Shown here piece after piece: positions 50,446 through 59,023 of a DNA stretch of 64,000 bases (position 1 is its first letter; each line of letters opens with the position of its first letter). Under the pieces are notes generated by a model, which worked only from the letters and a program-made list of their open reading frames with translations, did not search any database and was not told the DNA's origin. The stretch covers positions 1,736,001 through 1,800,000 of the forward strand of contig CAVWCU010000001.1 of NCBI GenBank assembly GCA_963753585.1, given 5' to 3'. The stretch is from VRUE01 sp963753585. Its GTDB lineage: Bacteria > Actinomycetota > Thermoleophilia > Solirubrobacterales > 70-9. Position numbers and translations under genes: made by a program.

Positions 50446-51315
50446 GTGCCCGCTTACGACCTGAACGGAAAGGTGGCGCTCGTCACCGGCGCCGCCCGCG
50501 GGATCGGCTTCGAGACCGCCCGCCAGATGCACATGCGCGGCGCCTCGGTTGCGGTCGTCGACCTCGACGCCGCGGAGGCGGGCGAGGCGGCCGAGCGGAT
50601 CGGCGAGCGCACGATCGGGATCGCCGCCGACGTCACCGACGCCGGGGCGATGCGAGCGGCGGTGGCGGAGACGGTCGAGCGCTTCGGCGGGCTCGACGTC
50701 GCGATGGCCAACGCCGGCCTCGCCCCGCCCTCGATCGCCACGATGCGCTCGGTCTCCGCCGAGGAGTGGGAGCGCGTGGTCGAGGTCAACCTCTTCGGCG
50801 TCTGGCACACGCTGCGAGCGGCCCTGCCGCAGGTCTCCGAGCGCAAAGGCCACATCGTCGTCGTCGCCTCGGTGGCCGCCTTCGCCAACGGGATGCTGGG
50901 CAGCTCCTACATGGTCTCCAAGGCCGCGGCCGAGCAGATTGGCCGCGCCCTGCGGACCGAGCTGATGCCGTTCGGCGCCGGCGCCAGCGTCGCCTACTTC
51001 GGCTGGGTCGACACGCGGATGGTCCAGGACACCTTCGACAGGCCAGGCGCCAGCGTGCTGGAGGAAATCGCCCCCGACTTCCTGATGAAGCGGATCACTC
51101 CCGAACAGGCGGGTGCCGCCGTCGTCAGGGGAATCGAAGAGCGGGCGCCGCGGATCTTCGCCCCCCGCTGGTGGCGCTACCTCTCGGCCCTGCGCGGCCT
51201 GCTCAACCCGCTGCTCGACCGCCGCAGCGAGCGCGACCCGCGCATCGCCGCCGCGATCCGCGAGGCGGAGTCGCGACAGGCGGGCGACGCACCGACCGCG
51301 GCCTCCCAGAGCTAG
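50446..51315 (+). CDS. Short-chain dehydrogenase (tandem copy 1)
   Basis: 289 residues, classical SDR: TGAARGIGFETAR, NAG in ANAGLAPPS, catalytic YMVSKAAAEQIG. A C-terminal extension (PRWWRYLSALRGLLNPLLDRRSE) is shared with the next gene. GTG 50446. Substrate unknown. Divergent from ileS. Confidence 0.88.
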   Translation: MPAYDLNGKVALVTGAARGIGFETARQMHMRGASVAVVDLDAAEAGEAAERIGERTIGIAADVTDAGAMRAAVAETVERFGGLDVAMANAGLAPPSIATMRSVSAEEWERVVEVNLFGVWHTLRAALPQVSERKGHIVVVASVAAFANGMLGSSYMVSKAAAEQIGRALRTELMPFGAGASVAYFGWVDTRMVQDTFDRPGASVLEEIAPDFLMKRITPEQAGAAVVRGIEERAPRIFAPRWWRYLSALRGLLNPLLDRRSERDPRIAAAIREAESRQAGDAPTAASQS

Positions 51316-51328
51316 AGCCCGGCGCCGC

Positions 51329-52204
51329 ATGCCCGTCTACGACGTGAACGGAAAGGTGGCGCTCGTCACCGGCGGCGCCCGCGGGATCGGCTTCGAGACG
51401 GCGCGCCAGCTGCACCAGCGCGGGGCGTCCGTGGCCCTGCTCGACGTCGACGTCGACGAGGTCCGCGACGCCGCCGAGCGGCTCGGCGAGCGGGCGATCG
51501 GGATCACCGCCGACGTCACCGACGCCGGGTCGCTGCGCGCCGCGGTCGCCGAGACGGTCGAGCGCTTCGGCGGGGTAGACATCGCGATGGCCAACGCCGG
51601 CATAGCCCCGCCGACCACGACCACGATCCGCATGGTCTCCGCCGAGGAGTGGGAGCGCGTGATCGACATCAACCTGCTCGGCGTCTGGAACACGGTGCGG
51701 GCCGTCCTGCCGCAGGTCGCCGAGCGCCAGGGACACATCGTCGTCGTCTCCTCCGCCTACGCGATCGCAAACGGCATGCTCAGCAGCGCCTACGCGGTGG
51801 CGAAGTCGGGAGTCGAGGCCTTCGGCCGTTCGCTGCGGTCTGAGCTGGCGCCGCTCGGAGCAAGCGCGGGAGTCGCCTACTTCGGCTTCGTCGACACGAA
51901 GCTGGTCCAAGACGCCTTCGCCAAGCCGGCGACGTCGCGGCTCGAGGAGACCGTCCCGGCCTTCCTGCTGAAGCGGATCACACCTGCCGAGGCCGGCGCC
52001 TCGGTCGTTCGCGGGATCGAAGAGCGTGCACCCCGCACCTTCGCGCCGAAGTACTGGCGCTACATCTCCGCTCTGCGCGGCCTGATCAACCCGCTCTTCG
52101 ATAAGCGCGCAGACAGCGACAAGCGCGTGCGCGAGGCCGTCCAGAGTGCCGAGGCGCTCTCGGAGGCCAGCGCCGCCGGCGACGCCTCAGCCGCTTCGCG
52201 TTAG
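51329..52204 (+). CDS. Short-chain dehydrogenase (tandem copy 2)
   Basis: 291 residues. Similar to the preceding gene along its whole length, including VNGKVALVTGGARGIGFETAR, MVSAEEWERVIDINLLGVWN and the C-terminal KYWRYISALRGLINPLFDKR; Tyr-x3-Lys is YAVAKSGVE. A local gene duplication is evident. Starts 13 bases after copy 1. Its 3' end overlaps, tail to tail, the convergent FAD/Fe-S gene by 18 bases. Confidence 0.88.
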   Translation: MPVYDVNGKVALVTGGARGIGFETARQLHQRGASVALLDVDVDEVRDAAERLGERAIGITADVTDAGSLRAAVAETVERFGGVDIAMANAGIAPPTTTTIRMVSAEEWERVIDINLLGVWNTVRAVLPQVAERQGHIVVVSSAYAIANGMLSSAYAVAKSGVEAFGRSLRSELAPLGASAGVAYFGFVDTKLVQDAFAKPATSRLEETVPAFLLKRITPAEAGASVVRGIEERAPRTFAPKYWRYISALRGLINPLFDKRADSDKRVREAVQSAEALSEASAAGDASAASR

Positions 52205-55025
52205 CCGCTCGAGCAGGACGACGACCGACTCGTAGGGCTCGCCCGTGGCGCGGCTGAGGCCGATCTCGCAGGTGCGGTTGCTGGAGAGGTGGGCGTCGAA
52301 CTGGCGACCGGAGAGCTCCTCTGCCTGGGGCTGGGTCGCGGCGGCGGTCAGCTCGGGATGTGAGATGCCGCGGTCGCCGGCGAAGCCGCAGCAGGTCGCC
52401 GAGGGGGCGACGTAGACGTCCTCGGCGAGAGCACCTGCAAGGGCGCGCAGGCGCGGTGCCAGGCCCATATGGCGGGTGGCGCAGGTCGGGTGGACCGTGG
52501 CGGAACCGACCTTGCCGGCGATCTCGAGCTGGGGCAGCAGGCGGTCATTGGCCCAGGCGACCGAGTCGAGGATCTCCAGCGCGGCGAGCCGCTCGGCACT
52601 GCGCTCGGTGAGCACGCCCTCGCCTGGTTCGGTCACGCCCTGCGTGCAGGAGGCGGCGTCGATCACGACCGGCAGCGCCCCCTCCCCGCTCCACTCCCAG
52701 AGGCGCTCGACCATCTCGTTCGCCTTGTGGCGGTGGGCCTCGCCGAAGCCTTTGGAGCTCCACGGCAGCCCACAGCAACTGCCGGCGACCTCGGCCGGGA
52801 CCCAGACTGGCAACCCGGCCCGGCGCGAGACCTCGACCAGCGCCTCGACCGGCGAGCCGCCGAAGATGCGGTTGGTGCAGGAGGGGACGTAGACGGCCGC
52901 CGCGCCCTTGCGCTCGGTCGGCGGCAGTTGGGCCGGCGCGGGACCGGGCAGGGCCTTGCCGCGCTTCGTCCGGCGCGCCAGCGGGCCGCCGAGTCGCAGG
53001 CCGGCGCGCGAGGCCTTTTCGACCGCGCCCCAGCGCTTCGCCGTCGCCAGGGCGGCTCGTTCGACCCGCGGGCGTGTGGCGCTCCTTGCGCATTTCCTTG
53101 ACGAGGAGGCCGGTGTCGATCCCGACCGGGCAGGCGAGCTGGCAGGAGCCGTCGGCGGCGCAGGTCTCCATCGAGTCGTACTCGAACTCCTCCAGCAGAG
53201 TGCGCTGGAGGGGCGATCCGGTCGGCTGGCGTGCCATCTCCCGCCGCAGGACGATTCGCTGGCGCGGCGTCGTCGTCAGGTTGCGGCTGGGGCAGACCGG
53301 CTCGCAGAAGCCGCACTCGACGCAGGTCGTAGCGGACTCCTCGATCGCCGGCGTGGTTTTCAGGTTGCGGAGGTGAACGCCGGGGTCGCGGTTCAGCACC
53401 ACGCCGGGGTTGAGCACGCCATCGGGGTCGGCGAGCCGCTTCACCCGCCACATCAGCTCGGTCGCCCTCTCACCCCACTCGCGCTCGACGTAGGGGGCCA
53501 TGTTGATGCCGGTGCCGTGCTCGGCCTTGAGCGAGCCGTCGTACTTGCCGACGATCAGCTCGACCAGCTTGCCCATGAAGGCCTCATAGCGCTCCAGGTC
53601 CTCCTGCTTGGCGAAGTCGGGGGTCAGCATGAAGTGCAGGTTGCCGGCGGAGGCGTGGCCGGCGACGCCGGGCAGGAAGCCGTGCTCGCCGAGCAGCGCC
53701 TGCAGGTCGCGGGCGCCCTCCGCGATCCGCTCGGGCGGCACGCAGACGTCCTCGACGATCAGCGCCGTGCCGGGCATGCGCACGCGGCCGATCAGCCCGT
53801 GCAGGCCCTCGCGCACGCGCCAGGCCAGCTCGATCTCCTCGGCGTCGCGGGTGAACTCGAACGGCTTGATCGTCTCGTGGCCGACGAAGATCTCCTCGGC
53901 CCCGGCGACGTGGGCGTCGAGCTCTACGTCGTTCGCCGCGCCGTACTCGACCAGCAGCACCGCCGACTCCGGCGGCAGCTCTTTCCACTCCTCCGGCGCC
54001 CCGACCATGTTCCAGGCGGCGGTGATCAGCGCCGGGGCGACCATCAGCTCGACCGCGGTCGCCCCGCTCTCGACCAGGTCGCGGACCGGCGCGATCGCCT
54101 CGTCGATGCCGGGGAAATGGACCCAGGACGTGGTCGTGCGGGCCGGCAGCGGCACGGTCTCGAAGACGGCCTCGGCGACGAAGGCGAGCGTGCCCTCCGA
54201 GCCGACGACGAGCCGGCGGAAGATCTCCAGCGGCTCGTCGGCGTCGAGGAAGGCGCAGAGCCGGTACCCGGTCGTGTTCTTGATCGCGAACTTGCGGCGG
54301 ATGCGATCGCTCAGCTCGGCGTCGGCGCGGATCTCGTCTCGGATCGCGGCGAGCCCCGCGGCCAGCTCGGGCTCCTCAGCGGCGAAGCGCTCGCCGGCAC
54401 CGGGCTCGGCGGTGTCGATCTTCGTGCCCGAGGCGAGCACCAGAGTCATCGAGCGCACGGTCGAGTAGGAGTCATAGGTGACGCCGCAGCGCATCCCGCC
54501 CGAGTTGTTGGCGATCACGCCGCCGACCGTGGCGATGTCGGTGCTGGCCGGGTCGGGGCCGAGCTTGCGCCCGTGCGGCGCGAGGACGCGGTTGGCGTGG
54601 CCGAGCAGTGTGCCCGGCTTGACCCGGGCGCGAGCCCCTCCCTCCTCCACCGCGACGCCGCCGAAGTGGCGGCGCACGTCGACCAGGATCCCGTCGGTCT
54701 GGCCCTGGCCGTTGAGGCTGGTGCCGCCGGCGCGGAAGGTGACCGGGACGCCGCTGCGGCGGCCGTAGCCGAGGACCTTGGCGACGTCGCCGGCGTCGTG
54801 GGCCATGACGACCGCCTGCGGAAAGAGCCGGTAGGGGCTGGCGTCGGAGGCGTAGCGGACGATGTCGCTGGCGCGGCCGAGGACGCGGTCGGCGCCGAGC
54901 AGCTCCTCCAGGTCGCGGCGCAGCGGCTGGGCAGCGCCGGCGGCGAGGCTGTCAGGAGCGCGGTCGGATGCCGGCTCGGACGGTTGCGGCGCGAGCGTGG
55001 AGATCTTCCGCTCGAGCAGCGCCAT
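52187..55025 (-). CDS. FAD-linked 2-hydroxyacid dehydrogenase with Fe-S domain (one frame break)
   Basis: About 945 residues. N-terminal FAD-binding domain (FRAGGTSLNGQGQTDGILVD, GGVIANNSGGMRCG), FAD-oxidase C domain (GEHGFLPGVAGHASAGNLHF, HGTGINMAPYVEREWG, DPDGVLNPGVVLN), then a ferredoxin-like CVECGFCEPVCPSRN and CAADGSCQLACPVGID, then a CCG-domain part (SCTNRIFGGSP, SCCGLPWSSKG, TCCGFAGDRG). This is the D-lactate/glycolate dehydrogenase (Dld2/GlcDF fused) architecture. The frame changes near 53075; the last part is open in another frame (RVERAALATAKRWG). Ten bases upstream ends a benzoylformate decarboxylase gene, so the substrate could be a 2-hydroxyacid such as mandelate. Confidence 0.87.
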
Positions 55026-55034
55026 GGCTGGACT

Positions 55035-56633
55035 TTAGAAGAGCGACATCCCGGGGGCGACCGGGACTTCGACCAGCTCGGGGTGCGGGGAGGCGAGCGC
55101 CTTGGCCAGCGCGTCGCGCACTTCGTCGCGGTCCTTGGCGCGGTGCGCCTTTACGCCGTAGCCCTCGGCGACCGCGGCGACGTCGAGGGCGGGCAGGTCG
55201 AGCCCGGGCGCACCGGCAACCTGCTCGACCTCGGCGAACCACTTGAGGATCGCGTACTCCTCGTTGCGAAGGACGAGGAAGGTGACCGGGACCTTGTAGG
55301 CGACGGCGGTCCAGAAGGCGCTGACCGCGTACTGGACCGAGCCCTCGCCGATCACGCAGACGACCGGGCGGTCGGGCTGGGCCAGCTGCACGCCGATCGA
55401 GGCGGCGAGGCCGAAGCCGAGGCCACCCCCGGCAGCGAAGTAGTAGCTGCCCGGGCGCGAGAGTCGCATCTGGTTGCGCAGCGCGAGGGTGCTGGAAGGC
55501 GACTCGAGCACGACGATGCCGTCCTCGGGGAAGACCTCGGCGAGCGCCGTGTGGACGGTCGAGGAGTTGAGCGGGTCGCTGGGCGGGATTTCCTGCGGGC
55601 CGGGGTTCGGTTCCGGTGCCGGCCGCGAGGACTCGGGCAGGTCCTCGAGCAGCGCCGCCAGGGTCAGCTTCACGTCGGCGACGATGGCGTCCCCCATCGG
55701 CGCCCGGGCGGCCTCGTCGGGATCGCTGGTGATCGCGACCAGCTTCGCTCCCTCGGGCAGCAGCGGGCCGGGGATGTAGGGGTAGTAGGGGAAGACGGAA
55801 CTGCCGAGGACGAGGACCAGGTCGTGGCCCTCGAGCGTCTGGCTAATCGGGCCGATCGCCGGCGGCAGCACGCCGCGGTAGTTCGGGTGGTTCTCCGGGA
55901 AGCCGAGCCGGCCGCCGCCGGTCGCGGGCGTCGCCCAGACCGGCAGGCGCTGGCGCTCGGCGAGGGCAACGGCGAGCTCCCAGGCGCCGGAGGCGTCGAT
56001 GTCGGGGCCGGCGACCATGACCGGATTGGACGCAGCGTCGAGCCGGTCGGCGAGGACGCGGACCGCGGCGGGGTCGGCGGCGGCACGGCCGGTGACCTGC
56101 CGCCCGATCGCCTCGCGCGCGTCGGCCTCGTCGACCTCGGCGTACCAGTCGTCCATCGGCAGCGAGACGAAGACGGGGCCCTGCGGCGGCAGCGAAGCGA
56201 GGTGGGCGCCGTGGGCGAGGGCCAGCGGCACGTCCTCCGCCCGGGCCGGCTCATAGGACCACTTGACCAGAGGGTGGGGCATGCGGATCGCGTCGCGGTT
56301 GGTCAGGTTCGCCTGCAGGGTGATCTGCGCCCGGGCCTGTTGTCCGGCGGTGACCAGCACCGGCGAGTGGTTGGCCTGGGCGTTGAAGATCGCCCCCATC
56401 GCGTTGCCGAGGCCGGGGGCGGTGTGCAGGTTGGCGACCGTCGTCTGGCCGGAAGCCTGGGCGAAGCCGTCGGCCATCCCGACCACGACCGCCTCCTGCA
56501 GGCCGAGCACGTAGCGGAAGTCGGAGGGGAAGTCGGCGAGCATCGGCAGCTCGGTCGAACCGGGGTTGCCGAACATCGTCGTCATCCCGCGCTCGCGAAA
56601 GAGGTCGAAGCTGGCTTCGCGGACCGTTGGCAT
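55035..56633 (-). CDS. mdlC: Benzoylformate decarboxylase
   Basis: 532 residues, thiamine-diphosphate enzyme. Close to Pseudomonas MdlC along the N-terminal domain: FGNPGSTELPMLADFP (Ser26 region), NLHTAPGLGNAMG (His70), VKWSYEPARAEDVP. Cofactor loop GEGSVQYAVSAFWTAVAYK and a Glu in GLQEAVVVG that activates ThDP. It splits a 2-oxoacid to an aldehyde and CO2. Followed by the 2-hydroxyacid dehydrogenase gene, suggesting a hydroxyacid to oxoacid to aldehyde route. Other 2-oxoacids could be the true substrate. Confidence 0.88.
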   Translation of the reverse strand: MPTVREASFDLFRERGMTTMFGNPGSTELPMLADFPSDFRYVLGLQEAVVVGMADGFAQASGQTTVANLHTAPGLGNAMGAIFNAQANHSPVLVTAGQQARAQITLQANLTNRDAIRMPHPLVKWSYEPARAEDVPLALAHGAHLASLPPQGPVFVSLPMDDWYAEVDEADAREAIGRQVTGRAAADPAAVRVLADRLDAASNPVMVAGPDIDASGAWELAVALAERQRLPVWATPATGGGRLGFPENHPNYRGVLPPAIGPISQTLEGHDLVLVLGSSVFPYYPYIPGPLLPEGAKLVAITSDPDEAARAPMGDAIVADVKLTLAALLEDLPESSRPAPEPNPGPQEIPPSDPLNSSTVHTALAEVFPEDGIVVLESPSSTLALRNQMRLSRPGSYYFAAGGGLGFGLAASIGVQLAQPDRPVVCVIGEGSVQYAVSAFWTAVAYKVPVTFLVLRNEEYAILKWFAEVEQVAGAPGLDLPALDVAAVAEGYGVKAHRAKDRDEVRDALAKALASPHPELVEVPVAPGMSLF

Positions 56634-56702
56634 ACCGAGCGAAACCCTATATGTGAATTGCGATTCTCAAGGGGTACCCCTGCTGCGGCCGATACCGCAA
56701 TC

Positions 56703-57392
56703 GTGGGACCGTTCACCTCTACGCGCAGGGCCCTTCTCGTCGTAGCCGTGGCCCTCTCGATAAGCGGCATATGGACCGCTGCTGCGGGCGCCGGTCCGAT
56801 CTCCACGCGCCTCGCCTACGGGGTCGGCGAAATCGTCCCGATCCCCGCCGCGATCCCGCACGAAGAAGGCGACATGGTCGACCGCCGCATCCTGCCCAAC
56901 CTGCGCTGGATCGCCCAGCGATTCCCGATCTACGTCAGCGACGGCTACTCGGGGCCGCTGCCAAACGGCGAACACGCCGGCTGTCACGGCTGCCACGTCA
57001 AGAACTCAGACCACCACAACGGCCTCGCCGTCGACATCTCGCCGCTGAACTGGAGCGACAAATGCGACGCCAACTGGCGCGGGATCACCCGCCTGGCGCT
57101 CTGGGCCGAGCCTGAGCAGAACCATCCGGCGCCGCCCTTCCGCTGGGTCGGCTACGACGGCGATGCCGGTCACGGCTGCGGCCACCACCTCCACCTCTCC
57201 TGGGAACACGCCGCGGTGCCGCAGTTCGAGATCGCCGAATGGGTCGAAGTCTTCCCCGTCGGCGCCCAGACCGGCCGCAAGCAGCGCCAGCCGCGTCACA
57301 AACGTCCCAAGACGCCTCCGGCTCCGCCGCCGGGTCCCTCGGGCGGGATCTCAACCGTCCACTCCGGCGGCGTCTCGCCGCGCGGCGACTGA
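56703..57392 (+). CDS. Secreted M15-like peptidase (D-Ala-D-Ala carboxypeptidase fold)
   Basis: 229 residues. Signal peptide (ALLVVAVALSISGIWTAAAGA), then a domain with SDHHNGLAVDIS (M15 S-x-H-x2-G-x-A-x-D zinc motif) and GCGHHLHLSWEH (third zinc His). YVSDGYSGPLPNGEHAGCHGCH precedes these, with a short Cys pair. The C-terminus is basic, Pro-rich. GTG 56703 gives the signal peptide. Likely trims peptidoglycan stem peptides. Single gene diverging from mdlC. Confidence 0.72.
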   Translation: MGPFTSTRRALLVVAVALSISGIWTAAAGAGPISTRLAYGVGEIVPIPAAIPHEEGDMVDRRILPNLRWIAQRFPIYVSDGYSGPLPNGEHAGCHGCHVKNSDHHNGLAVDISPLNWSDKCDANWRGITRLALWAEPEQNHPAPPFRWVGYDGDAGHGCGHHLHLSWEHAAVPQFEIAEWVEVFPVGAQTGRKQRQPRHKRPKTPPAPPPGPSGGISTVHSGGVSPRGD

Positions 57393-57419
57393 GGCCGGCG
57401 AGCCGCGCGCCTTGGTACG

Positions 57420-57486
57420 GGGCCTTCGGGGGGTCCCTCCCCAGGCCGCTTCGCGGGAGTTCCTGGGGAGGGACCCCCGGAGGCCC
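57420..57486. repeat. Long near-perfect hairpin after the M15-like gene
   Basis: GGGTCCCTCCCCAGG pairs exactly with CCTGGGGAGGGACCC, and pairing extends outward through GGGCCT/AGGCCC with one bulge. 28 bases after the stop. No T-run. May be a terminator or another palindromic repeat. The rest of the gap to 57574 shows nothing recognisable. Confidence 0.5.
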
Positions 57487-57574
57487 TTGCGCAAGCGATG
57501 CGCTTGCAGCACTAGCCGCGCGGCGCTTCTGGCGGAAAGCTTTTAGGCAAGGGGCGCTTCTAGGATGCCGGCTG

Positions 57575-58039
57575 ATGCGTGTCCGGATCGCCATCGCGCT
57601 CTCGGCCCTCGCGGTCGCCGGCTGCGGGTCGACAGACGGCTCGACGCCGGTCGCTTGCTTGGAAGGGGCCGACACCTACCTGCGGGCGCTTGAGGACGCG
57701 CCGGGGACGGTGCTGATCCGAGGCGACACGCCGATCAGCTCTTGCCTGGCGGAGAACCAGGCCGGCGGAGCGCTCGCGACCGTGGGCACGGCGATGGTGA
57801 CGGCGGCGACCGAGCTAAATGCCGAGGCTCGCCGGGATCCGGGTGGCGCCGAGAACCTCCAGCTCGGCTACCTGATCGGCGCCGCGCAGCGGGGCGCCGA
57901 TGGAACCCAGGGCATCCACGCGGAGCTGCTGCGCAGGCTCGCTGCTGCTGCCCGCTACAGCCCCGACAACCGGCCGCTGCCGGCAACGTTCCTCGACGCT
58001 TACCAGCGGGGCTTCGACGCGGGTCGCGCCCAGGGCTGA
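57575..58039 (+). CDS. Small lipoprotein
   Basis: 154 residues. Signal with lipobox LAVAGC (Cys about residue 16), then a small helical domain with two further Cys (VACLEGADTYLRAL, ISSCLAENQAGG) that could pair. No family recognised. Ends 14 bases before the stop of the convergent B12-regulated operon; no evidence of functional link except proximity. Confidence 0.65.
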   Translation: MRVRIAIALSALAVAGCGSTDGSTPVACLEGADTYLRALEDAPGTVLIRGDTPISSCLAENQAGGALATVGTAMVTAATELNAEARRDPGGAENLQLGYLIGAAQRGADGTQGIHAELLRRLAAAARYSPDNRPLPATFLDAYQRGFDAGRAQG

Positions 58040-58052
58040 CCTCCGGCCGGCG

Positions 58053-58358
58053 CTACTTGCGGGGAGAGACGATCACCAGGCGGCCGTCGGCGAGGCGGTA
58101 GGCGGTGCCGACCGGCTCACCTCTGCCACGCGCCCGCTGGGCGCCGGCCGGCTCCGGCAGGACGCGGACCTGGGCATCGCTCGCGCTGGGGCGACGCTGG
58201 ACTTGGCCGGTCTTCGGATTCACCGTGAGCGTCAGCCCGGCGATCAGGAAGGCGACGGCGAGGACGATGCCGATGTCGAAGAGGTTGACGAGGCCGTCGA
58301 GCGGATCGCCCGCGTTCTCGGCGATCTTGCCGTGACGCCCGAGGCCGATCCTGCTCAT
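58053..58358 (-). CDS. DUF2149 protein, ExbD-like
   Basis: 101 residues. N-terminal cytoplasmic stretch, then DPLDGLVNLFDIGIVLAVAF: a single transmembrane segment with Asp28 at the point where ExbD/TolR/MotB keep their proton-carrying Asp. The rest (about 55 residues) is extracytoplasmic and ends in a compact VGTAYRLADGRLVIV motif. It is shorter than ExbD and fits DUF2149, which I recall being found next to ExbB-type proteins. It overlaps the ExbB-type gene by four bases (ATGA). Last gene of the operon that begins with a cobalamin riboswitch. Confidence 0.78.
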   Translation of the reverse strand: MSRIGLGRHGKIAENAGDPLDGLVNLFDIGIVLAVAFLIAGLTLTVNPKTGQVQRRPSASDAQVRVLPEPAGAQRARGRGEPVGTAYRLADGRLVIVSPRK

Positions 58359-59023
58359 GCTCCCCGGCTCCAATCCTGGATCAGAGCCTGGCCCTGGGCG
58401 GCAGGGGCCGACGGAGCGGGCGGCGGGGCCTCGACCGCCTGCTCCAGCGCCGCCAGGTCTTCGGTGTACATCCGGGTGCGAGCCAGGGTCAGGGCAAAGG
58501 CGACGGTGCCGACGAGGAGGCCGACCACGGTCGCGCCGAAGGCGTCGCGAAGGTTCTCGGCGAGCGAGGCGACGTCGCCCTGCCCCAGAGCGGCCAGACC
58601 CGGGGCGAGCGGGATCAAGGTGCCCATCAACCCGATCGCCGGCCCCGCGCGGACGAGCAGGCGGGTGCGGTCGAGTCGCCGCTGGGCGGCGAGCTCGTAG
58701 CGAGCCAGGGCGCGCTCTGTCTCCGCGGGCCGGTTGGCGGCCTGAGCGGCAGCCGCGACCTCGGCGAGTGTCGTGGCAGAGAGCATTCCGGGGGCTCTGT
58801 AGGCATAGAGCGCGGTATGGCCAGGGTCGGCGATCGCGCGCGCGGTCAGCTCGACCAGGTCGACCTGGCGGGCCCGCACCCGACGCCGCCAGAGCTCCGC
58901 CCCGAAGCGGCCCAACTCGACGGCGCAGAGCAGGAGGGCGAGCACCGCGGCGATCAGCACCGGGACCTGCAGCGCCGTCGCGATATCCGCCAGCGCGTCG
59001 CCGAGATCGATCGCCGCGCTCAC
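58355..59023 (-). CDS. MotA/TolQ/ExbB-type proton channel
   Basis: 222 residues with the three transmembrane helices of this family: VPVLIAAVLALLLCAVEL, a cytoplasmic loop of about 95 residues, then VRAGPAIGLMGTLIPLAPGL and ATVVGLLVGTVAFALTL. The GP-x-IGLMGTLIPL block is the TolQ/ExbB signature. GTG 59023 overlaps the preceding stop (GTGA). With the DUF2149 protein it should form a proton-motive-force motor. No TonB or TonB-dependent receptor is seen. Confidence 0.85.
   Translation of the reverse strand: MSAAIDLGDALADIATALQVPVLIAAVLALLLCAVELGRFGAELWRRRVRARQVDLVELTARAIADPGHTALYAYRAPGMLSATTLAEVAAAAQAANRPAETERALARYELAAQRRLDRTRLLVRAGPAIGLMGTLIPLAPGLAALGQGDVASLAENLRDAFGATVVGLLVGTVAFALTLARTRMYTEDLAALEQAVEAPPPAPSAPAAQGQALIQDWSRGA

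Noticed and set aside
50374..51330. N-terminal extension of isoleucyl-tRNA synthetase by 319 residues
   Set aside because: The extension is antisense to an SDR gene; the family N-terminus begins at 50373.
52908..57392. Very long plus-strand open frame (about 1494 codons) across the FAD/Fe-S and mdlC genes
   Set aside because: Antisense to two conserved genes; only the last part (from 56703) is a real gene with signal peptide and zinc motifs.
58355..59023. The ExbB-type protein as a flagellar MotA
   Set aside because: Too short, three helices rather than four, no MotB or flagellar genes nearby.
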